Shown: positions 42,347 through 52,870 of the stretch, in pieces | Position numbering within the stretch: position 1 is the stretch's first letter | Layout of the letters: the number at the start of each line of letters is the position of its first letter | Assembly (NCBI RefSeq): GCF_003369915.1 | Contig: NC_046673.1 | Span: 14,678,001-14,742,000, forward strand | Direction: 5' to 3' | Length of the DNA stretch: 64,000 nt | DNA from: Drosophila miranda | Taxonomy: Eukaryota > Arthropoda > Insecta > Diptera > Drosophilidae | Made by a program: the position numbers and the translations under genes | The notes under the pieces: generated by a model | What the model saw: only the letters and a program-made list of their open reading frames with translations | What the model was told of the DNA's origin: nothing | Database searches by the model: none

Positions 42347-43625
42347 GTAATGTAAGGGAAAGGGTGCTGGGAAGAGGAGGCTCGAAGCACTTCCGGGGTG
42401 GGAGATCACAAAACGAGGCTGAAAATATTCATGGCAATAATTAAGAATAAATGGCTTTTTCCTTTCGTAAAGTAAATCCATAAACACAATTGGAAGTTGC
42501 TTTCAATATCAATCACAATCAATTACTTATCCAACTTAACAGAATCCTAGGAAATACAGAAAATATACATACATATATGCACACCCTGCCTGGGTAGTTC
42601 AGGGTCCTGCAGAACACGACTCTGAAGGCGAAAATACGGGAAAAGAACTGAATGGGCCAACATTTTTGTATTATGTATTTTCACATAAATAGTTATCGAT
42701 TAAAATCACATTTTCTTGTTGGACTCATTTTTTGGACTAATTTTCGTTAAACGATTAACAAATACACAAAATAGGAGGAGCCAAAGTGAAAGAAAAACAT
42801 TCAAAAGCACTCTGATGGGACTGCATTGTAAATTTACTTAAATTGTTTAACTTTATACAAGTTACAAGAAATAATTTCTGTGTTAACAGCACATGGCTTT
42901 CTCTACCGATCAGCTGTGGTAAACAGCTGACAACCTAACAGTGGTGCGCTCTGTTAAAAATTGTATCACCGGCACAACTTGCTCAGCGATCAGTGATGTA
43001 TATGAGACAACAGTGCTGGTTATAGCCGGTTAGTCACTAAGACTTTTACGCATAAATTCATGGATCATATGATCATATGATTGTCTTTGGCTTATACCGA
43101 TAGCCAAAACATCGACAAGAATAAGAAGAACGTAAACAAAGCCGCTTAATACTTCGGTTTTATGAAAGAAATGTTCCAATTTGATGGGACTAAGAATGCA
43201 GAGTGGACGGACATGGTTTGCAAAAGCGTCTATTTCAGAAAAAAAGTCGGCACGTGAAATTCAAGGTTCGAACCTAGCCATGCATCAGTCGCGGCTCACG
43301 CGTGCGATACTTCACTGAGCGTTGATCAAGGCTGTTATGTGGCGGCTAGAACTATATTATTTTATCCCATGGTGCACTGGATGTCAAATATCTCACTAAA
43401 AACTCGTACAAGCTGTTTAGTGCATAAAAGCTGCTGCATTTGGCAAAGCTTCTTCGAATTCACTCAATATTGAGGGACATTGAAATAATGTCAACTCTTA
43501 GAGCACTGAACCGTTGACGTTATAAGTTTGGGAGAAGATCAGTTTTAAGTAAAGTATTTACTAGATATATTCACATCCCATTTGTAGCCCACTTTCTGAT
43601 ATATTGTGTTCTGTTCTACTTGCAG
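42347..43625 (+). other. Intron within the Hk locus
   Basis: AT-rich, with no coding exon seen. It carries an 18-bp perfect palindrome ATCATATGATCATATGAT at 43064-43081. It ends in TGTTCTGTTCTACTTGCAG, an excellent splice acceptor at 43625. Confidence 0.5.
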
Positions 43626-43722
43626 GTGCCGGGCTCCAATCGCGTCACTTGACTGTATGGAGGAGTTCAGTGGTACGGGCGGTCATCTTGATTTCGGTAT
43701 CAAATTTCTCACTATCAAATAG
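43626..43722 (+). CDS. Possible orphan exon, short open frame to TAG
   Basis: It follows a very strong acceptor. Entered in phase 2 (the phase left by both 29744 and 42346) it reads CRAPIASLDCMEEFSGTGG then HLDFGIKFLTIK and a stop at 43720. Internal GT sites are all in phase 1 and none is a strong donor. It may be a terminal exon giving a short alternative C terminus, or a false positive. I do not recognise the peptide. Confidence 0.25.
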
Positions 43723-44846
43723 GCTTATCATTTACGTTGATTCCTTTCCGAGTTACGGATTGTTTTGACTGTCTTGCCTTTGAATGCTTTCCCACGATAA
43801 TCGCATGGTCTTTCTTTTCTTTTTTGAGCATGTCATATTTATCGATAGCTGTAGGCTTTTTTTTGTAATATTATTTTTTCTTTGGCAAATTACCTCGCCA
43901 TCAGAAAAGTGCGGGGGCAAAAAAAGAACTTGTAATTAAAGTTGTAATTTATTTTACGAAACGAAAACCAAAACAAATCGCGAGGCCGGGGGCGTGAGTG
44001 AAACATTTTAACACCCCCACACCACCAACACATTCCCAATGGCACTGCCGCAAGCCGCATGCCACACCGCACCGCACGCACGGACGCACAACACGCACCG
44101 GAGGCACGCACTCTGCGGCGGCAGAGACCAAAGGCAGGTGGCAATAAGGAAGGAAGGAAGGAAGGAACCAACAGAAGAATGTCACTTTTGTTTATTCATG
44201 TTCATTGCATGTCGCTGCTGTTATTGTTGCTGTGCTTGGACCTCTACCCTGCCACAGCCGAGCCATTAGCCACTCGATAATACTAGTTTTTTGGTGGCAT
44301 TTTCATTAATTTCCTTGAGTGCAGACATCAGATAATGCATCCATTTGTAGAACGTTGGATAAGTGCAAATCAAATACAAACTAAAACTAGTCAATGGATA
44401 ATCATATGGGTACTCCACTCAACCGAGTCCAGACATTATTTAGAGATCGCCTTTGGCGTAAAATCCTCAGAAAAGAAAGAATCAAGTGAAACCTACCTAT
44501 TTCGTATGTTTCGGCACCGAGAATCGAGTCCTCCATCAATGTACTGTCCATCCTTTCAGTAACTTCTGTCTCCAGATCCGTTTGATCTGCGATCTGTGTA
44601 GGGTATCTGGTGCTTCGGCATTGTATTCGTTAGACGCTTGCCTGCTTAGACGCTGTTCATAATAATACCTAATTTTTTCGTACGTGTTAATGTTTGTGTT
44701 GTTGTTGCTGTTGCTTTTTGCACGTCTTTTTTTGTGTGTGTGTTCCTTTTGTTCCTCGGACACACTCGAGCCCCGGTGCGAAGGCCTCACTAACGAACCG
44801 CTCCCTCTGAAACCGAAACCATTTCCATGCGGCACGTGAACCGACG
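43723..44846 (+). other. Intron / 5' UTR before the Hk core exon
   Basis: No coding exon found. A GGAA repeat lies at 44146-44167. Two AG sites with pyrimidine context occur at 44558 (CTTTCAG) and 44770 (ACACTCGAG). Each leads into a frame with a stop before the core ATG, so they could only start 5' UTR exons. Confidence 0.4.
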
Positions 44847-46375
44847 ATGACTATGTACCTGGGAATTCCGTGGAGCGTAGGCCGCTCGATAAGTCTCGGC
44901 TCGAACCCGGCCTTGCCGCTGCGCCACGGCTCGACACCGACGCCGGGACTGCGGTACAAGAATCTGGGCAAGAGCGGCCTGAGGATCTCCAATGTGGGCC
45001 TGGGCACCTGGCCCGTCTTCTCGCCGGGCGTCAGCGACGAGCAGGCGGAGGCCATCCTCAAGCTGGCCATCGAGAGCGGCATCAATCTGTTTGACATCTC
45101 GGAGGCCCACTCCGAGACGGAGATCGGTAAGATACTGCAGCGCGCGGGCTGGAAGCGTACCGCCTATGTCATCACCACGAAGGTCTACTGGAGCACCAAG
45201 TGAGTGGACATATCCCTTCATATCCCCTCACACCCCTCATATCCTTCATTCCGTGTCGATCCATCGCAGGTCCGAGGAGCGGGGCCTCTCGCGCAAACAC
45301 ATCATCGAGTGCGTGCGGGCCAGTCTGCAGCGCCTGCAGCTGCAGTACATCGACATTGTCATCATCCACAAGGCGGATCCTATGTGCCCCATGGAGGGTG
45401 AGTGTCTAGGGTCCTGTCCATTCTGAGAGCATGCCATAGGAAAACGTTGTAATCCCTTTTTTGTCGCTTGCCTGCTGCCCCTCAATTCTCCCACAGAAGT
45501 GGTTCGTGCCATGAGCTATGTGATACAGCAGGGTTGGGCTATGTACTGGGGGACGGCACGATGGAGCCAGGTGGAGATCATGGAGGCCTACACCAACTGC
45601 CGGCAGTTCAACTGCATCACTCCGATCGTGGAACAGTCCGAGTACCACATGTTCTGTCGCGAGAAGTGCGAGCTCTATCTGCCCGAGATGTACAACAAGA
45701 TCGGGGTGGGCCTCATGGCCTGGGGTCCCTTGTCGATGGCCCTGAGCGACACCCAGAACGGGGACAAGATCTTTCTGCCCAAGGGCTCGTTCAAGACGAA
45801 GAGTTTCTCTTGGACCGAAGACGAGATCAATCGGAATGTGAGTGCGATCTATCTCATCAGTCAATCGACTTTTTACCAACTATTCTTGGATGCTTCTATT
45901 ACTATTTCAGGCCGCTCTCTCGCCGCAAGGCAGCTGGGGCAAGGACCGTATCGAGGAGGGGCGTCGCCACTGCGATCGACTGCGCGACCTGGCCGCCCTG
46001 GCCGAGAAGCTGGGCTGCAGTCCCACGCAGCTTTCGATCGCCTGGTCGCTCAAGCACGAGCCCGTCCAGTGCCTTCTGCTGGGCGCCACCTCTGCCGAGC
46101 AGCTGCACCAGTCTCTGCAGTCCCTGCAGGTGAGAGAAATACATTAAATTCCAAGAACTTGCACCTGATGATGCCATATACATAGTGGAAAATTAAGAGC
46201 CCATATTTCTTGGGCCCTTTCTAATGATTTATTTGGACCTGTGGCTTGTGAATTGATTGTAACTGTATTTCAGCTACTGCCGCGCCTGTCATCGAGCGTA
46301 ATGCTGGAATTGGAGCGGATATTGGAGAATAAACCGGTAAGGCCGCCAATGATATCGACGCTGGCGCTTCGGTGA
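44847..46375 (+). CDS. Hk: Hyperkinetic, Kv-beta (aldo-keto reductase family) K+ channel subunit, core isoform
   Basis: Cytoplasmic beta subunit that binds the T1 domain of Shaker-type channels and couples channel gating to NADPH redox state (family knowledge). Exons are 44847-45199, 45270-45397, 45497-45837, 45911-46129 and 46274-46375, giving 380 residues from [14 protein letters not shown]. The AKR barrel begins [19 protein letters not shown]. Conserved blocks are [66 protein letters not shown] and [11 protein letters not shown]. The catalytic Lys (ITTK) and Asp (NLFD) are present. The usual AKR Tyr is His (EAHS), and the Kv-beta Asn position is His (IIHKADP). An upstream in-frame TGA at 44808 supports the ATG as the start of a short isoform. 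The last exon ends [12 protein letters not shown] before TGA-C. Alternatives for the 3' end are listed separately. Confidence 0.93.
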
Positions 46376-46393
46376 CAATCAGCCTGCCCGCAG

Positions 46394-46525
46394 GGGCCGC
46401 TCAGCCTGAGCGGGGGAGGTCCCTGCGGCGCCGATTCGCCGAAGAATGTCGAGGATGAGGCCTTCATCGAGGAGGTGGACGCTGCCAAGGATGCTGCGAA
46501 GCAGGGTTTCTGTCTCATTCAGTGA
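46394..46525 (+). CDS. Hk: Hk alternative C-terminal exon ending in a CaaX-like CLIQ
   Basis: If the 57-nt interval 46337-46393 (ENKP|GTAAGG ... CCCGCAG) is removed, the frame continues in phase 0 into GPLSLSGGGPCGADSPKN, then an acidic stretch VEDEAFIEEVDAAKDAAK, then QGFCLIQ and TGA at 46523. That product is 411 residues from MTMYLG. The interval is 57 nt, a normal size for a Drosophila intron and a multiple of three, so retention keeps the frame but meets a TGA at 46373. The last four residues, Cys-Leu-Ile-Gln, fit a CaaX farnesylation box. Codon use is coding-like. Confidence 0.65.
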   Translation, partial: GPLSLSGGGPCGADSPKNVEDEAFIEEVDAAKDAAKQGFCLIQ

Positions 46526-47398
46526 CGAAAGGAGTCCTTAGATAATGATAATAAATTTTTGAAAGTGATTAGTAGTAAAACTAGCCTAAGTAGCAATACT
46601 ATGACGACAACAATAAGCAAGCAAGAACTACAACAACAGCAGCAGCAGCATCAGGCCATCACCATCCGCAGCAGCTCGATGACAGTCGCAGGAGGAGGAG
46701 CAGGACCAGGAGCAGCAGCAGGAGCGGCACCTCTTCCCTCTCAGTCACAATTTGACACGCTCAACAACAACTACGGCAGCAGCCTCACTAACACCAATAC
46801 CAATACGAACATCAGCGAGACACCGCCACGTCGCTCCCTGCTCAACTTCAAGTCCCTGGACTTTCACATCAAATCCCTCTACAGCGGACTGCGCACCGGC
46901 AGCACAAGCCCCGGCAATGCGAACAGCTCTCCGGGTGGTGTCCAGGTGTTAGCGGCGGACGGAGGCCAGCGACGGCTGCCGTATTTGCGCATCGAGAGCG
47001 TTGATCCAGACGGAGAGCCGTGCGCGGGACCATCCTCCAGACGAGAGTCGGTTGTGGGTCAGCGATTGCAGGTCTCGCCCAGCCTCCTCTCTCCATACAG
47101 CGGCGGAGGTGCAAGTGGAGGTGTGGGAGGGGGTGGAACAGGAGCCAGCCTGCTGATGCCCTCATCGGATGGTTCAACCATACGCCGCTCCTCCACCTCC
47201 GACATTGTGGCCTGCCGTCGTGGCGGCGGATCCCAGGACAGTCGCCGGCCCAGCACTTCGGATCTGCTGCGGCGTGCCAGGGAGAGGCGTGGCAGTGAGG
47301 CCCGCATGGGGCGCAGTGTCTCGCACGGCGGACTGACGCGAGGTGGTGGCTCCTTTGGCGGGGGCCTGGGTGGAAGACGCACCAGCATGGCCTTCTAA
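46526..47398 (+). CDS. Hk: In-frame 290-codon extension downstream of the Hk TGA (candidate stop-codon readthrough)
   Basis: The frame of the CLIQ exon continues open past TGA-C for 290 codons to TAA at 47396. The first ATG in this frame is at 46601 (TGA-proximal sequence encodes no Met), with no promoter or splice acceptor visible in the 75-bp gap. The extension has a Gln-rich start, then TPPRRSLLNFKSLDFHIKSL, LPYLRIESVDPDGEP and Arg-Arg-x-Ser/Thr sites (RRESVVG, RRSSTSD, RRPSTSDLL, RRGSEAR), ending GLGGRRTSMAF. Third positions are G/C-rich as in true exons. TGA followed by C is the leakiest stop context, and readthrough is frequent in Drosophila neuronal genes. Alternatives are a separate downstream cistron starting at 46601 or a splice variant that skips the stop. 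An AATAAA at 46550-46555 lies inside the extension. Confidence 0.65.
   Translation, partial: RKESLDNDNKFLKVISSKTSLSSNTMTTTISKQELQQQQQQHQAITIRSSSMTVAGGGAGPGAAAGAAPLPSQSQFDTLNNNYGSSLTNTNTNTNISETPPRRSLLNFKSLDFHIKSLYSGLRTGSTSPGNANSSPGGVQVLAADGGQRRLPYLRIESVDPDGEPCAGPSSRRESVVGQRLQVSPSLLSPYSGGGASGGVGGGGTGASLLMPSSDGSTIRRSSTSDIVACRRGGGSQDSRRPSTSDLLRRARERRGSEARMGRSVSHGGLTRGGGSFGGGLGGRRTSMAF
46550..46555 (+). terminator. Proximal poly(A) signal AATAAA
   Basis: AATAAA 25 bp after the CLIQ stop codon. Use of it would make a short Hk mRNA that ends before the extension ORF. It is read as part of Asn-Lys codons if the extension is translated. Confidence 0.4.
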
Positions 47399-48462
47399 AT
47401 GAGAGAAGCGAAGCGAGGCAGGAGATGAAATCAGAAGTCGGCTGATTAAATGGCGCTTATGAATTTTTATCTAGAGAAAAAAACATAAAAAAAATATCAG
47501 CGTGTAAGAAAACAATTTTTTTTCCGTCGATCTATCATTATTATTGTTATACTTATAATTGTTATTCCTCGAATGAAGAGAACTCAAGTTAAAAACTTCA
47601 AAATGCGTATTGTAGATTAATGGATGGCACGACGAAAAGCTGAAACGAACATTACATCAATCTATCTATCTATCTACCTATCTATCTACCCCTATCAGTC
47701 AGTCAATCTACTCCCCGTTTCTGCCGGCACTTTCATCTAATGTGCGCACCTTGATCATTGAATCTCTCAATCCATCTATCTGTCTCTCAATCTATATATT
47801 TCTTTGTTTCACTGCTCTACGGCCCCCCGCTCATAGCATCGACCCCAAAGTTTTATGACAATATTAGATCCTAACTATCGTAAACTATCGTATGGCAAAG
47901 CAAAGCGAAGCTAGGCAAAGAATTTCCGCTCTCAATCTCAATCGCAATCTCGTTTCGGTTTTTGAAGAAGGAAGGGAGTGAAGTGGAGTGGAGTATCGAC
48001 CCCATAATTACCCTATGTGACAGTCATATCAAGCGAAACCCAAAAGCAACCTAAGTGCATAAGAAAAACAAAAGAAGAGTCCTTTTGATTAATCAATTAG
48101 TAAGCTAAAAGAATCTTTAAGGGATGGCTGGATGTTTGGATGGTTGGCCGGATGATGCCTCATTGCACGATTGATAACAATTTCAGCTAATAAAAAAATT
48201 CAACTAATAACAAAAAAACAAATACAACTAACACAATGAACAATTCAAATCAAATCTTATTATATAGAGAACATTAATATTATGAAATTATAATTATGAT
48301 GTAGTTAAAGGAGCAGCAGCAGCAACATTCAAGCAAGAACAAAAATGTTTTTTTTTTTTGTTGAAACAAACCAAAATATTATTATACAAAATGCCTTTCA
48401 TAGCAGATGCAACAGAAGCAACAAAGTATATATTTTAAATAAATGCAGTATATACTAAATAG

Positions 48463-48493
<31 letters not shown>

Positions 48494-51400
48494 TGCATAT
48501 GCCTAGGTATTGTGAGGAAATGGAAGAGCAGGAAGGCAGCAGCAAATTGTTATTGATTGCATCCCAATATCCCAATATCCCATACATAGACATAGCCCCC
48601 AAACCGCCCCCCAAAAAAAGCGAAAAACTGAAATTATTATATAGAAAAGTACATATTGTATGTACATATGTATATGTAGGAGCCCGATCCCATGTAACTA
48701 TTTTATCATCATTATCGAGTACATAAAGTCTTTCTCACATACGGACTGTGATTTCATGTAAAAGTAAAGTAAAACTAAATGAATTAATTATATTAATGAA
48801 GAATTCAATAAATTACATATTGTATAACTTAAGCTAAGTTCATTAGAGAACAAATACACACACACACAAACACCACAAACACACACACACACACACTCGT
48901 GCAAATATTAAGAAAACAAAGAGAACAAAAGCAAAAGCGGAAACTAAATAGCAATTTTTCAAATCGAATGCCATTAGACATACTCGTACATATACTCGAA
49001 ACTCTACTATACAATTAATTAATCAAATGCGATTGCCTTAATAATGAATAATACCAAACAAAAGTGTGAAAAGAAAAAAAAAAAAAAGGAATTTGACAGT
49101 GAAAAGTTGGTGGGGGGGACGGTGTTCCTCAAATTTCGAAATATATTGTATCGTACACCCATTGCATCCGATCCTTGCACTGTTGCTTGAGAAAACGCCC
49201 CACACGCAGATACAATTGGTTCGAATCCATCAGATACACACACGCAGAAGTATTTATATATACTTATGAGAATAATTGCATTTTTTAGTAAGTAGTTAAT
49301 CCGTCCTGTCCTCGACAAAAAGGCCAGAAAGAAAGAAAAGTGGTCGCTGCTGCTTAACCGATAGCCGTTTCGCTCGTTAGACTGCTTAACTTTAACCGTT
49401 AACCGCTAGACTCGTAATCGCTAACAGAGTAACAGTACAATTACGATGCTGTACTGGTACAGTGCGTTTCGAGGCTTCAAGACTGTTGTCAAGCTCAACC
49501 AAATACTGAATCCAGATCCAGTCAGACGACAACTAGCATTTACTCAACTTTTGTGATGAACTAACCCTCTCTTTCTAAGATTCTAAGGTGGAACACCCCC
49601 CTCCCCCCCCCCCTCCCTCAAAAAGGGTGAACGGTTAAGTGTGTACAGTCGCCACAAAATATCGTACTGGGATCGGTCGGCTAGCAGCGTCACAGCATCC
49701 ATCAATTGTGGAACCAGAAAGCAATAATGCGAAACCAATGCTGAATATTGTTCAACCAACGAATTGATGTACATACACGTACACACCAACACATACATAC
49801 ACACATACACCGCCCCCCACACACACACACACACACACATATAGATTTCGGCACATTACGAAGAATTATTGAGAATTATTTGAGGCCGTTGTTATCGCAG
49901 CTATTCTTGAGTCAGGATTCTACAGGACTCTAGGGCCCGTAGCTAGTAAAAATTAATAAGAGTATGCATCCCATGTACGGGTATGCGTATGCCTAATTGT
50001 ATCCAAAAACACCTACAATATACAGACACGGGATGTACGACAAAAACAACAGAAATGTTCTAAGCAAATGCAAACAGAAAAACTAATAATAGTAATAATA
50101 ATTATAATAAAAAAAAACCGTAACAGAAAGTATTAAGCGAGAGCGAGACAGCAATATAAATGAGAGAGAAGGGAGATTATACTCCAGTGAATAAATCTAG
50201 TCTACAAATTTTACTTGACTTATAAAAAAAAAAAGAAAAAATTCATAACTAAAACGAAAAAACCGCAGATTGCTGATGGATAAAAAAATAAAATGGGGGA
50301 AACAACAATCGAAGAAAGTGCATAACAAAATAGAGAGAGTAATATAAAAAGTATCTTAAAATTATTTTCTTATCGAAACTGGCAATAATAAATATTAATA
50401 TTAAAATAAATAAAAATAATAATAATAATTATATTGTACACGCATAAGCCACATGTGGTAAAAACTTCATAAGTTAAACACATCGCATAGAGAATATCAA
50501 TTTTTGACTAATTATATAAAGAAAAAAACACACACACACACACGCACATACTCACACAGACAAGTAAAAGGACATATGTACTAGGAGTGCGCCTAACAAG
50601 GAGACTGGAAGTTGTGCTGAAGATTAACCCTCTTTGACCTGGTGCTGTAGTATGAAATGATAAAGAATGCCCTCGATATGTAAAAGCTATATTTATCAGC
50701 ACCCTATATTAGTGAACTCTTAGTACACACACAGAGACAGACATATGGAGGCAGAGCCATAGACACAAACACAAACAGCACTTGATTTCAAATTAAGTCC
50801 CACGCAAAGCGTATAAACACACGGTCACAATTTTGCAATGTTACACCCACACACCTACACCTACACCCACACACACAAAACTGCAGATCAGCTTTACTTT
50901 ACTTTAGTTTAGAGTCTTACACGATCCTGCGCGCGGTCGCAGCAGGCGGCTTGCTTAGAACCCAACCCTAGCCGAGGGGGGACAGACACTCGACGCTTGA
51001 TTATAGCCCGAACACAAACAAACCAGTAATAGGAATATATACGGAGCTAAAACATCATATAATCCTGACAAAAAAAAAACAATTATCCAAATGCCACATT
51101 TTTTTTTTTGCTGGGTTACTATAGAAAGCCAAACAAAAACCAAAAACTAAACAAAATAAAGGAGAAAAACTAATAAATAATAACAGATGAACCTCCTAAT
51201 TATGTATGTATGTAATGCAATAAGCATTACATTATATCAACTTGGCGAGATGATTAACAAAGAGAAAAGAAAATGGAAACCAAACAAGCATAAACAAGAG
51301 AAAATTGTTTATATTTCACTTTTAAAACCACATTTAATACTAATAATTCGAAAAGCTAATAATATAAGTTATAACAATAACGAACAACAAGAGGAGAACA

Positions 51401-51590
51401 GCGGAGAACAGCAACAACACAGCTAAAATACTGAAAAACTTATATAAAAATACAAACCAAACTCTTATCTTTCAACCAAATAGCCAAGCGTTTTTCTTTT
51501 TCAATCGTAAATGAGCGCAAAATCGGCTGATGGGCAGCACTGGTGGCACTACCGATTCGCCGGCTTGCTGAAAATATCCATATCATTTTG
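47399..51590 (+). other. Long AT-rich 3' UTR region of Hk
   Basis: No coding character on either strand over 4 kb. The sequence is AT-rich with A-runs, TGTAAATA-like words, ATCT tandem repeats (47660-47690), CA repeats (48472-48492, 48880-48897, 49818-49838) and several AATAAA or ATTAAA elements. Very long 3' UTRs are typical of neuronal fly genes. The end is unresolved; the sequence changes character near 51450, where a promoter-like segment begins. Confidence 0.5.
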
Positions 51591-51599
51591 CATTCGCTG

Positions 51600-51748
51600 A
51601 GCACATATCGATATCGACCAATGTGGACATATACCGACATTTTTTAACGTTCTTTGTGATTAAAAGGACCCGTTTTTTGGATTCGATTTTGCATGTGTAT
51701 CCCCAGTTCAGTTATCCTCCAGCTCTATTAGCCGAGACTCTCTCTGGC
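51600..51748 (+). promoter_or_regulatory. DRE-containing promoter-like segment beside the inverted repeat
   Basis: A perfect DREF site TATCGATA lies at 51606-51613, within ATATCGATATCG. It is followed by a pyrimidine-rich stretch with CCCAGTTCAGTTATCC (initiator-like TCAGTT) about 100 bp downstream. DRE promoters drive housekeeping genes. The arm of the inverted repeat begins at 51749, immediately downstream, so this could drive transcription through the hairpin. No coding exon follows before the repeat. Confidence 0.35.
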
Positions 51749-52369
51749 CGCCCGAGCACGGGAAGACATGTCACGCCGCGATCGGTCCATAAATAGTCGA
51801 GATATAGCCAAAGAAAATATGAAAAAATCGGTATTTTTGTCGCAAGTTGAGGATTGTTGTTGCACCATAACAAAAATCGGTAGAACAATTAACAACAACA
51901 AGCCAGGTTTGTATTATTGTTTTCTCCGCTATTTGTGGCCCGATCAGTATGATGGTTTGCTGTGATCGAAGAAGTGCACCCGACTTAATGGAGCCCTTAT
52001 CACGGATCCAGAATATTTTTCCCAATCAAACATGATAGTATTTATCTATTTATTTTATTATTCGACAACGGAATCAGAATAATCCTTATCTAACTTATTT
52101 CTATCTTAAAATATAACAAAAAATTACAAAATCATGCATGAAATAGGAAAAAGTCTAGAATCAACCGTCTTGATGGCTCCTTTCCCCTGGCAAAACTCAA
52201 ATCGCATCGCAGCTGGCAACGCACTGTGCTGACGAAAAGCCCAAAAGATGGGCCCATTGTTGCCATAGTTGGTCTGGTGGAGATTAACCACAAAGGTTGG
52301 GTGGGCTTAGGCTCCAGGCAGGCGCACTCAAGCCCATCCTACTAAGCCGGTCAGGGCAATCGATGTTAA

Positions 52370-52870
52370 CCACTAGGAGGTTATAGACATAGATCTGAGC
52401 AGCAATGGTCCTTCCATCTTAGAGGGAGGAGATATACACGACACGAAATCTGCGAACTTTCTGGATTAGATCCCAGGCTCTTCGGCTCTAAGCCAGGTCT
52501 GACGCCCATTCATACGCCGCCGAATCAAACGATGGGCTACAGCTTTAAAACGGGTAAGTGAATCAGTGTACAAATGTGGACATATTTTAAAATATATCTT
52601 GATTCACAGAGGGCTTATGTACCCTTCGCTTTGCCTCAAACCGAGTCGTATCTGACTTTCCCCGCCAAAAGGAGTCCTATCCAAGCATTGCCGAGGCGTA
52701 TTCGAGATAGACCGAGTCCAATCCCAGCCAGACAGAATCGTATCCCAGCAGGACAGATGCGCACCCCTGCAAGATCCGAACGTAAGAAGCCATCGTCATC
52801 CTTCGAACTGGCCATCGACAACAAGGACTTTGACTATGAAAACCAAGGGAGAGGCTACGCGAGCTACTAG
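52370..52870 (+). pseudogene. Captured spliced gene fragment, left arm
   Basis: The first exon part is open from 52370 to 52553 and reads, in part, CELSGLDPRLFGSKPGLTP and IHTPPNQTMGYSFKTG. It is followed by a 56-nt intron (GTAAGT ... ATTCACAG) and a second exon from 52610. The second exon is open to 52868 in a frame that ends KKPSSSFELAIDNKDFDYEN then QGRGYASY. The phase left by exon 1 (1) does not match that frame: the legal join reads EGLCTLRFASNRVV and stops at YSR. The fragment looks coding-derived but is frame-broken at the junction. No start codon or promoter of its own is seen. The parent gene is not recognised. Confidence 0.5.

Noticed and set aside
43237-43300. tRNA-like B box GGTTCGAACC near 43265
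   Set aside because: The flanking T-stem does not pair, and no A box, anticodon arm or acceptor stem fits around it.
44771-44846. Coding extension of the Hk core exon upstream of its ATG from the AG at 44770
   Set aside because: All three frames entered at 44771 meet a stop (TGA at 44808 in the Hk frame) before the core, so only a 5' UTR exon is possible.
51768-52025. Mirrored 84- and 108-codon ORFs at the outer ends of the hairpin arms
   Set aside because: They are translations of the degenerate repeat core on either strand and share no known domain.
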